This document shows positions 13,646-19,223 of a stretch of 19,223 nt of DNA, piece by piece; the stretch's first letter is position 1, and the number at the start of each line of letters is the position of its first letter. The notes below the pieces were generated by a model that searched no databases, was not told where the DNA came from, and saw only the letters and a list, made by a program, of their open reading frames with translations. Location: contig UQMI01000062.1 in the NCBI GenBank assembly GCA_900542045.1, positions 1 through 19,223 of the forward strand, written 5' to 3'. The position numbers and the translations under genes were made by a program. Origin of the DNA: an uncultured Blautia sp. GTDB lineage: Bacteria > Bacillota > Clostridia > Lachnospirales > Lachnospiraceae.

Positions 13646-13648
13646 ATA
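13626..13648. promoter_or_regulatory. Candidate PadR operator inside the promoter
   Basis: TATATTATA (13626-13634) and TATAATATA (13640-13648) are perfect inverted 9-bp arms around CAATA. They span the promoter spacer and -10 box. PadR proteins bind AT-rich dyads at their own promoters, so this is a likely site, but the DNA is low in complexity. Confidence 0.5.
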
Positions 13649-13750
13649 CGAAACTAATATATATGTATGGAAATAATATATGATGCCAGAATCTGAAAAC
13701 AGACTGGCAGACATCCCATACAGCAATTTGTTCAGGAAAGAAGGAATGAC

Positions 13751-14077
13751 ATGATCTACACCTTAAATGCACCTTTATTTGATCTGCTGGTCCTGTCCGT
13801 GATCTCCCGGGGAGATACCTATGGATATCAGATCAGTCAGATCCTCAAGCAGGCATCCAACACAAAGGATTCCACACTGTACCCGGTCCTGCGCAGACTC
13901 CAGGAGAACGGCTATGTTCTCACCTATGATCAGCAGTATCAGGGACGCAATCGAAAATATTACAGCATTACGCCTGCTGGTCAGGCCCATTACGAATTCC
14001 TCTGCCATCAGTGGCAGGAATTCACAGACAATATTGATTCTATCTTAAAGGGGGAATTTAGCCATGACGAGAAATGA
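13751..14077 (+). CDS. PadR-family transcriptional regulator
   Basis: A 108-residue repressor with the PadR winged helix (about 8-80): LLVLSVISRGDTYGYQIS, STLYPVLRRLQENGYV (41-56), then the wing and YYSITPAGQAHY. The C-terminal helix is short, so it belongs to the small (s-PadR) group that dimerises through this helix. It overlaps the DUF1700 gene by 14 bases. Small PadR proteins placed before DUF1700 and DUF4097 genes usually regulate that operon; the inducer is unknown. AAGGA lies just before ATG 13751. Confidence 0.95.
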   Translation: MIYTLNAPLFDLLVLSVISRGDTYGYQISQILKQASNTKDSTLYPVLRRLQENGYVLTYDQQYQGRNRKYYSITPAGQAHYEFLCHQWQEFTDNIDSILKGEFSHDEK

Positions 14078-14660
14078 TTACCTCAAGCGACTGTCCGGCA
14101 AACTGAAGCGGCTGCCCAGAGAGGACTATGAAATTGCCATGGAATATTTTACGGAATATTTTGAAGAAGCCGGCCCGGAAAATGAACAGCAGGCCATCAC
14201 AGATCTGGGCTCTCCGGAGGACGCCGCCGATGCCATTATCCGCGATCTGGCCTATCGGCAGCTGGATTCCGGGAAAAAAGGCTTCCGCCGGGGCATTTCC
14301 ACCGTCTGGATCGTGATCCTGGCCATCTTTGCTTCTCCCATTGCAGTGCCTGTGGCAATCGCAGTGTGCGCCGTGCTTTTTGCTCTGCTGGCTGCCATCT
14401 TCAGCGTACTCCTCTCCGCTGCCATTGTGGTCCTGTGCGCGGCCGGCATATCTGTCGTCGCGATCCTGGCCGGCATCTGGATTTCCTTCCAGTCACCGGT
14501 CAATGGCATAACCACTCTGGGCGCCGGCCTGTTGGGCATTGGTCTCAGCATTGTGATTGCTTATGCCGCAGTCTGGATCTGCCGGAAGCTGATCCTGATT
14601 TTGATCCGGCTTTTCAAAAAGCTGGTAAAGAAGGGAGGAACCTTACATGAAGAAAAGTAA
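14064..14660 (+). CDS. DUF1700 membrane protein
   Basis: A 198-residue protein with the DUF1700 layout. A cytoplasmic N-terminal helical domain begins MTRNDYLKRLSGKLKRLP and contains EYFTEYFEEAG and LGSPEDAADAI (1-62). A long hydrophobic part (about 80-142) and another membrane region (148-185) follow, then a basic tail. The domain is thought to link to a membrane process under PadR control; its biochemical role is unknown. A GGGGG stretch stands about 9 bases before ATG 14064. It overlaps padR by 14 bases and the next gene by 14 bases, so the three are translated as a unit. Confidence 0.92.
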   Translation: MTRNDYLKRLSGKLKRLPREDYEIAMEYFTEYFEEAGPENEQQAITDLGSPEDAADAIIRDLAYRQLDSGKKGFRRGISTVWIVILAIFASPIAVPVAIAVCAVLFALLAAIFSVLLSAAIVVLCAAGISVVAILAGIWISFQSPVNGITTLGAGLLGIGLSIVIAYAAVWICRKLILILIRLFKKLVKKGGTLHEEK

Positions 14661-15717
14661 AACCGTTTTAATGGCCGGTGTGGGCTGCATGGTTCTGGGC
14701 GGTCTTCTGCTGGTCTGCGGATTCCTGATGGGTGGCCGGCCCGGATTTGTCATAGATGAGCAGGGTATCCACTCTGCTGCCTCTGTACACCAGAAGGATG
14801 CTGCCTCTGCCCATGTATTGGAAAAAACAGAACTGGATGACTTACAAAATATCGAAATAAATCTGGCCTACGCGGATCTTTCAATCATTCCCTCCGACGG
14901 ATATTATCTGGAATACCGTCTGACCGGCTCCCGCCCGGCGCCGGCCTGGGGAGTATCTGACAATACCCTGTCTTTCCAGGAAGGAGAAGCCAGCGGCAAT
15001 CCGTTTCATTTTTCTTTTTTCTCTCTGGATTCCTTCCAGAGTACAGACGAGGAGCCTTACTATGTAAATCTGTACGTTCCCCGGGAAGCCCTTCTGGACA
15101 CACTGCAGATTTCCAGTGATTACGGAGACGCTTCTCTGGAAGAGCTTTCCTGCCAGACTGCATCTGTTTCCCTGGATTACGGAGATCTGTCCATCTCTTC
15201 CCTCCACTGCGCCGACAGTGTGTCTGTACTCTGCAGCTACGGTGACATGGATCTGGGTACTCTGGAGACCGGCACCTGTGATTTCCGGGCCGAATACGGC
15301 AATCTCTCCTGTGATGCCATCACCGGCACAGACGGCATCCTGTCTCTGGATTCCGGCAATTTCCGGGCTGACCGTCTTTCTTTCGATCAGCTGACACTGG
15401 AAAATTCCTATGGAAATATACAGATCCAGGAAGGCAGCATCGGGCAGGGTGAGATTTCCCTCGCCTCCGGAGACCTGACCGCCGCTCTCTCTGATACAGA
15501 AAATCTCTCCGTCAAAAATGAATACGGAGATGTATCCCTGCAGCTGGAAGCGCCCCTTTCCTCCTATTCCTGTGATCTGGTCACCGAATACGGAGAAATT
15601 TCTCTGCCGGAACAGAGCGTATCCGATTCTTCCGGCAGTGCGGTATACACATCCCAGGGCACCGGCAGCGGACAGATCTCCATTTCCTGCGAAAGCGGCG
15701 ATATTCAGATCCGCTGA
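14647..15717 (+). CDS. DUF4097 beta-repeat surface or envelope protein
   Basis: A 356-residue protein with an N-terminal membrane anchor or uncleaved signal (about 7-29), then a polar segment and a repeat domain. From about residue 155 the sequence repeats a short beta-strand unit with Tyr/Ser-Gly-Asp/Asn at its turn: DYGD, DYGD, SYGD, EYGN, DSGN, SYGN, ASGD, EYGD, EYGE, ESGD. This is the DUF4097 parallel beta-helix-like fold, related to LiaG-type proteins of envelope-stress operons. It probably lies outside the membrane. GGGAGG stands 8 bases before ATG 14647. A terminator hairpin follows at 15800. Confidence 0.92.
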   Translation: MKKSKTVLMAGVGCMVLGGLLLVCGFLMGGRPGFVIDEQGIHSAASVHQKDAASAHVLEKTELDDLQNIEINLAYADLSIIPSDGYYLEYRLTGSRPAPAWGVSDNTLSFQEGEASGNPFHFSFFSLDSFQSTDEEPYYVNLYVPREALLDTLQISSDYGDASLEELSCQTASVSLDYGDLSISSLHCADSVSVLCSYGDMDLGTLETGTCDFRAEYGNLSCDAITGTDGILSLDSGNFRADRLSFDQLTLENSYGNIQIQEGSIGQGEISLASGDLTAALSDTENLSVKNEYGDVSLQLEAPLSSYSCDLVTEYGEISLPEQSVSDSSGSAVYTSQGTGSGQISISCESGDIQIR

Positions 15718-15799
15718 AAAGGCATTTCCTGATCCATCCCTGTCCGCGGCACTGCTTTGCAGCTCACCATCTGCAGAGCCACTTGCCTTCAGAATGATC

Positions 15800-15837
15800 A
15801 AGGGGCATCATGATCCACTGGAACCATGATGCCCCTT
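15800..15837. terminator. Hairpin between convergent operons
   Basis: AAGGGGCATCATG (15800-15812) and CATGATGCCCCTT (15825-15837) pair perfectly over 13 bases with a 12-base loop. The T tail is short in both directions (TTT on the plus strand). It lies between the DUF4097 gene and the convergent DUF3810 gene and is well placed to stop both. Confidence 0.75.
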
Positions 15838-15900
15838 TGCCTGTTGGCTATGTACTTTCCGCTCTCATCTCATATCTGTTCTCTTCTCATAACAGATTTC

Positions 15901-16962
15901 TTATAACAGATGCTGCACGATCAGATCTACGACCCGGCTATAGCTGGTAATTCCTTCGTCCTGCTGATTTACCCGCAGATAGACGTCATTGATCTTCTGG
16001 GAAAACTGTGCAACAAATCCTTCATAGGTATCCCAGTAATAATTATTCGCCTGCAGATCCGCCCGTGCCTGCCCACTGACCTGCTCTGCCATGGACCGAT
16101 AAAGCGCCTGGTCTCTTGCATACAGCTCATTTCCACAGTAGATCAGACCCAGCAATGCGCCGCTGTACTGGAACTCCACACTGTCGGCCTGTTCACAGGC
16201 CAGAAAAGCAATAAAATTTGCTTCATCCTCCTGCATAAACCCTTTCAGATGACTCAGCTCATGACACATGGTAAACGGTTTGTTGTAGTCCACCATATCT
16301 CTATTGTAATTGGCTTCCACCGTAAATGGTGTATAAATTCCTGTAATATCCATTAAAGACATGAATTTTGAAAACAATACCTGCTTCGGACAGGGATAAT
16401 AGCCAGCCAGCTGCGGATACGTCTCACCCAGTTTTTCCATGGCAGCCACAGCCTGGCTTTCAGCGTCTTTTTCTACCGTCATAAGTCCATTTTCATCCCG
16501 TCTGACCTTATCAGCCAATGCATTCACCCGTTCTGTCAGAATCTGGTAGACCTGTACCAGTTCTTCCGTGGAATATTCCTCTTCTGTCATTCCCGTCTGC
16601 TCCGCGAAAGAACTCTGGTAATAATTGGGACCTTCCGTCAGAGAAAACAAAGTCAGAAATACCGCTGCGGCCAGGATGAAATTTTTTATGCCGTTTTTCC
16701 AGTATTCCAGACAGTTCGGATATTTTCCAACCCATCGCCGGATTCCCCTTCCTGTCCAGAAAATACAGATCAGTATCAACGTATAGATAATCAGCTCTGC
16801 CATAGACCAGGGAAATAATCCGGCCAGCCTTCCAATCGTATTCAAAAATACCGGATACACCCACTGTCGGTAAAAATCTGCAGCCCCGGGTACCAGCCTT
16901 GTGATCCCCAGAAGCAATCCGTCAAAGATCAGAAGCCCAGTGGCTGTATAAATCCGTTTCAT
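15901..16962 (-). CDS. DUF3810 membrane protein with HExxH motif
   Basis: A 353-residue protein of the DUF3810 type. Three hydrophobic segments occupy the N-terminal third (about 8-24, 52-70, 92-108); the rest is soluble and holds HELSH (234-238) with E247 in EDEANFIAFLAC as probable third zinc ligand. That pattern is a gluzincin-like metallopeptidase site, though no substrate is known for the family. The start codon overlaps the stop of the CPBP gene as ATGA, without a clear ribosome binding site of its own, so it depends on coupling. Sharing an operon with a CPBP membrane protease suggests a joint role in membrane proteolysis; this is inference. Confidence 0.9.
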   Translation of the reverse strand: MKRIYTATGLLIFDGLLLGITRLVPGAADFYRQWVYPVFLNTIGRLAGLFPWSMAELIIYTLILICIFWTGRGIRRWVGKYPNCLEYWKNGIKNFILAAAVFLTLFSLTEGPNYYQSSFAEQTGMTEEEYSTEELVQVYQILTERVNALADKVRRDENGLMTVEKDAESQAVAAMEKLGETYPQLAGYYPCPKQVLFSKFMSLMDITGIYTPFTVEANYNRDMVDYNKPFTMCHELSHLKGFMQEDEANFIAFLACEQADSVEFQYSGALLGLIYCGNELYARDQALYRSMAEQVSGQARADLQANNYYWDTYEGFVAQFSQKINDVYLRVNQQDEGITSYSRVVDLIVQHLL

Positions 16963-17768
16963 GAGCTATACCGTCCCGGCGTTCTGTTTTTGAAATATAG
17001 GATTCCAAAAATCCCGCCCACAACCAGCAGCAAAACCAGAAAACTGACCAGGAATCCATTTCCAATGCCTGACAAAGTTTCTCCATAACAGGTCAGGACT
17101 ACCGACCAGATATTGGCGCCCATATGGGCCAGTATACAGCCCCACATACTCCTGGTCCGCTCCAGGAGCAGTACGAAGATAATTCCCATAAATGTGGCAT
17201 AAAGGAACTGTATCATATTTCCATGATAAATTCCGAACATCAAAGAAGAAATAAGCATTGCCGCCCAGGGATTCACATAATCCTTCAGTCTGCGGTAAAT
17301 CAGTCCCCGGAACAGAAGCTCTTCCGCCGCCGGAGCTGCAATGCCGATCCACAAAAGCATGGAAAAGAAATTCTCTCCGGTAAGGATCTGTCCCATCATC
17401 TGATTATAACTGCCGAACAAATCGAAAAGGTTCAGCAGCCCGATCACTGTATTTCCGATCTGTCCGTAACACATTCCCAGACCAAAAGCAATTCCCGCAT
17501 CCAGAACTGTGATCTTCCAGATATTTCCGAAATACATACGTTTCCAATCATCCTGCCGCATCAGATAAACTCCCAGAGGAATAATAAACAGCGATGCCAG
17601 CCCCGTAATCAGCAGCGTAGACCCAATGGAATCTCTGCTTCCCAGCATCAGATAGATTCCCATGATCAGCAGTGCCGCCAGCTGCGTGATCACAAAATGA
17701 ATCCCCACCGGATACACAATACGAAAAATTTTTCGCGGTGTGGAATGCTCCCTCAGGGAGCTGGCCAA
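16959..17768 (-). CDS. CPBP-family intramembrane metalloprotease
   Basis: A 269-residue polytopic membrane protein with the CPBP/Abi (CAAX protease-like) signature: EE-x3-R (E149, E150, R154), H182 in YHGN, and H215-x3-N219. These glutamates and histidines form the metal site in Rce1-type proteases; in bacteria the family includes bacteriocin self-immunity proteins. About eight hydrophobic segments are visible. The frame overlaps the HAD gene by 16 bases. The start is unusual: TTG 17768 is the only early start in frame and lacks a good ribosome binding site; GTG codons near residues 18 and 21 would cut into the first helix. A small palindrome, CTCCCTCAGGGAG, lies at this junction. Confidence 0.9.
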   Translation of the reverse strand: MASSLREHSTPRKIFRIVYPVGIHFVITQLAALLIMGIYLMLGSRDSIGSTLLITGLASLFIIPLGVYLMRQDDWKRMYFGNIWKITVLDAGIAFGLGMCYGQIGNTVIGLLNLFDLFGSYNQMMGQILTGENFFSMLLWIGIAAPAAEELLFRGLIYRRLKDYVNPWAAMLISSLMFGIYHGNMIQFLYATFMGIIFVLLLERTRSMWGCILAHMGANIWSVVLTCYGETLSGIGNGFLVSFLVLLLVVGGIFGILYFKNRTPGRYSS

Positions 17769-18409
17769 AAAAAATCCCGCAGCTGCTCCACATTATCCGC
17801 AAAATAGCAGGGATTGGCTTTTGTCAGCTCTTCCAGGGATCCATAGCCATACATAACTGCCACACAGTCAATTCCCCGCTCTCTGGCACCGTAGACGTCA
17901 TACTCCCGATCGCCTACCATAACCACATCCTGTCTCTGTTCCTCCAGTCCAAGCCGCCGGATGGCTTCTTCAATGACATCCGCTTTGCTCAGCACACTTC
18001 CGTCAAGCTCTGTTCCCACGATCGTATCGAAGGAATTCAGCAGCCCAAAATATTCTAATACCTGTCTCACAAAGTGCGTGGGCTTGGAAGAAGCTACTGC
18101 CAGCAGATACCCATGCTCCCGCAATTCTCTTAACAGCTCCGGAATCCCGGCATAGGGCGCATTTTCAAAAATACCGGTAGTCGTGTAGCGTTCCCGGTAA
18201 TAGACCACAGCCTGCCTGGCCTGCTCTTCCGTAAATCCACAGTATTTCATAAACTGATCCAGAAGCGGAGGTCCCACAAAGACTTCCAGTTTTCTCAGAT
18301 CCGGCTCATACATTCCAAACTTACTCATGGCATACTGTACGCATTTTGTGATCCCTTCTCCGGAAGCTGTCAGTGTGCCGTCCAAATCAAATAAAATAGC
18401 CTGATACAT
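17753..18409 (-). CDS. HAD-family phosphatase (phosphoglycolate phosphatase-like)
   Basis: A 218-residue haloacid dehalogenase-type hydrolase, cytosolic, expected to dephosphorylate a small metabolite. Motif I is D8-x-D10-GT, motif II is VASSKP with S107/S108, K142 (SKAD) is the motif III lysine, and motif IV is GDREYD with D167 and D171. The helical cap lies between residues 15 and 85, which puts it in the Gph/PpaX/beta-phosphoglucomutase-like group; the exact substrate cannot be read from sequence. GGAGGAG stands 5 bases or so before ATG 18409. It is the first gene of an operon with the CPBP and DUF3810 genes. Confidence 0.94.
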   Translation of the reverse strand: MYQAILFDLDGTLTASGEGITKCVQYAMSKFGMYEPDLRKLEVFVGPPLLDQFMKYCGFTEEQARQAVVYYRERYTTTGIFENAPYAGIPELLRELREHGYLLAVASSKPTHFVRQVLEYFGLLNSFDTIVGTELDGSVLSKADVIEEAIRRLGLEEQRQDVVMVGDREYDVYGARERGIDCVAVMYGYGSLEELTKANPCYFADNVEQLRDFFWPAP

Positions 18410-18444
18410 AGTCTCCTCCGATGCAATAAAATTTGTTAAAGGAA

Positions 18445-18473
18445 ATTATAACACACCGGATATCCTGCCGCAA
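18445..18473 (-). promoter_or_regulatory. sigmaA promoter of the HAD-CPBP-DUF3810 operon
   Basis: On the minus strand TTGCGG (18473-18468) stands 17 bases from a perfect TATAAT (18450-18445), with TGT before it giving an extended -10. Transcription would start about 30 bases before the HAD gene. Confidence 0.75.
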
Positions 18474-18530
18474 GGAACTCACAAATTCTTCACAAAGACC
18501 TAAAATGAAATTTTAAATTCCACTGCTTCT

Positions 18531-19223
18531 TCACAAAGCCGGTCTTAAGACAAAAAACTCCCAGTCCTCCATGGCCCAAAGCTTTCCTGTCTCCTCCAAA
18601 AGCAACAGACAGATCTGATTCATCCCCACCGTCAGCCCGCCGCTTTCCGGAACCAGCAAATCCCCCTCCCATCGCCAGAGTACTTCTTCCCCATTGACCT
18701 GAAAAGACAGAACAAACAAAGCCGCGCCACCCGTTACCCGTATTTTTGGCAGAAAATTTTCCGGCTGCACCAACTCTCTGCTGTGAATAAAAGCAGAGCT
18801 TTCCACTGTATCCTCCACATCCACAGATCCTCCGGCTGCTCCGTCTGTAGATTCTCCGGCTGCCCCTCCTGTATTCTCCGCTCCTGCATCCGCGTTTTTT
18901 TCTTTCAATGATGCCCGAACCGAATTCTTCTCCCCTTCTTCTCCAGGCTTTTCTGTAAGTGTCGAAGCTGTCTCTCCACTTTCTTCCTGCATCGAAGCTG
19001 CAGAACTCCCTGCAGAACTCTCTTCTGACGTCTGTGCAGCAGATCCATCCAATGATTCTGCCGCAGACTTGGCAGTGGATGAGGCAGCAGACTTTTCTGC
19101 CGGACTGGATGTGGGCTTCACGGTCGATTTTGCAGTGGGCCGGGCTGTGGACTCTACTGTGGGCTTGACAGTTGGCCGGGCCGTGGGCTTCACAGTCGGC
19201 CTGCTCGTGGGTTTCACAGTAGG
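18531..19223 (-). CDS. C-terminal part of a Pro/Thr/Ser-rich protein, cut by the window edge
   Basis: The frame is open to the end of the window, and the first visible codons (PTVKPTSRPT...) are already inside a repeat, so the N-terminus is missing. Of the 231 residues seen, about 1-30 are PTVKPT/ARPT-type repeats, 30-150 are a Ser/Ala/Glu/Gly-rich low-complexity linker, and about 158-231 look like a small beta-rich globular domain (PKIRVTGGAALFVLSF, then WRWEGDLLVPESGG and WEFFVLRPAL). PT-rich linkers are usual in clostridial extracellular or wall-spanning proteins, but no signal peptide can be judged here. I do not recognise the end domain. A 12-base sequence, TTCTTCACAAAG, at its stop codon is repeated at 18486-18497. 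Confidence 0.75.
   Translation of the reverse strand, partial: PTVKPTSRPTVKPTARPTVKPTVESTARPTAKSTVKPTSSPAEKSAASSTAKSAAESLDGSAAQTSEESSAGSSAASMQEESGETASTLTEKPGEEGEKNSVRASLKEKNADAGAENTGGAAGESTDGAAGGSVDVEDTVESSAFIHSRELVQPENFLPKIRVTGGAALFVLSFQVNGEEVLWRWEGDLLVPESGGLTVGMNQICLLLLEETGKLWAMEDWEFFVLRPAL

Larger units (their letters stand above)
13266..13750. other. Divergent intergenic region between the dnaJ-like gene and padR
   Basis: Besides the possible 44-residue frame, the minus strand carries a seven-codon frame (ATG 13503 to TAA 13480) behind a textbook AGGAGG 8 bases upstream. That is the strongest ribosome binding site of the region, for almost no product. TATAAT at about 13455-13450 has only a poor -35 partner. 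The leader between 13280 and 13440 is GC-rich with short inverted repeats (CCCGG/CCGGG, GGAGT/ACTCC). The plus-strand side holds the padR promoter. Confidence 0.5.

Overview
The window looks like chromosomal DNA of a gut-type Clostridia, most likely Lachnospiraceae. The evidence is the rpsB-tsf pair, strong GGAGG-type ribosome binding sites, sigmaA promoters close to TTGACA/TATAAT, and a set of families typical of that group: a GntR/ABC module with a large-ectodomain permease, PadR-DUF1700-DUF4097, CPBP and DUF3810. This placement is inference from gene content; no 16S rRNA or other taxonomic marker is present. Nearly all genes lie on the minus strand; the exception is the plus-strand padR operon at 13751-15717.

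Positions 1 to about 3170 are visibly AT-rich compared with the rest and look acquired. A three-gene minus-strand operon (promoter near 2627-2655, terminator 46-85) encodes, in order of transcription, a protein with an unrecognised basic N-terminal half and a C-terminal TIR domain (1220-2380), a small three-helix membrane protein (767-1198) and a ThsB-like TIR protein (115-744). Both TIR proteins keep a W-x3-E motif. No Sir2, SLOG or Macro domain is present, so it is not a canonical Thoeris system. This is the best candidate in the window for an undescribed immune system. Next to it are an unknown 117-residue protein (2758-3111) and a 170-bp cluster of direct and inverted copies of TTTGGGGGA (3281-3448).

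Positions 3500-5464 hold the housekeeping operon rpsB-tsf, with a clear promoter and a long terminator. Positions 5502-8966 hold an autoregulated GntR - ABC ATPase - ABC permease operon with overlapping or tightly coupled genes and a perfect 14-bp-arm operator at its promoter. Positions 9128-12286 hold a copper-efflux operon: csoR behind a CsoR-type operator, then copA encoding a Cu+ P-type ATPase with a fused C-terminal CopZ-like domain that has its own internal ribosome binding site and start codon. Positions 12269-13503 hold a DnaJ-like co-chaperone with one pair of zinc-binding CxxC motifs, a terminator that overlaps the csoR promoter, and upstream small open reading frames.

Positions 13617-15837 hold padR - DUF1700 - DUF4097, probably an autoregulated envelope-related operon, ending in a hairpin shared with the convergent gene. 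Positions 15901-18473 hold a coupled operon of a HAD phosphatase, a CPBP membrane protease and a DUF3810 HExxH membrane protein. The window ends inside a Pro/Thr/Ser/Ala-rich protein of unknown function (18531 to the edge), whose N-terminus lies outside.
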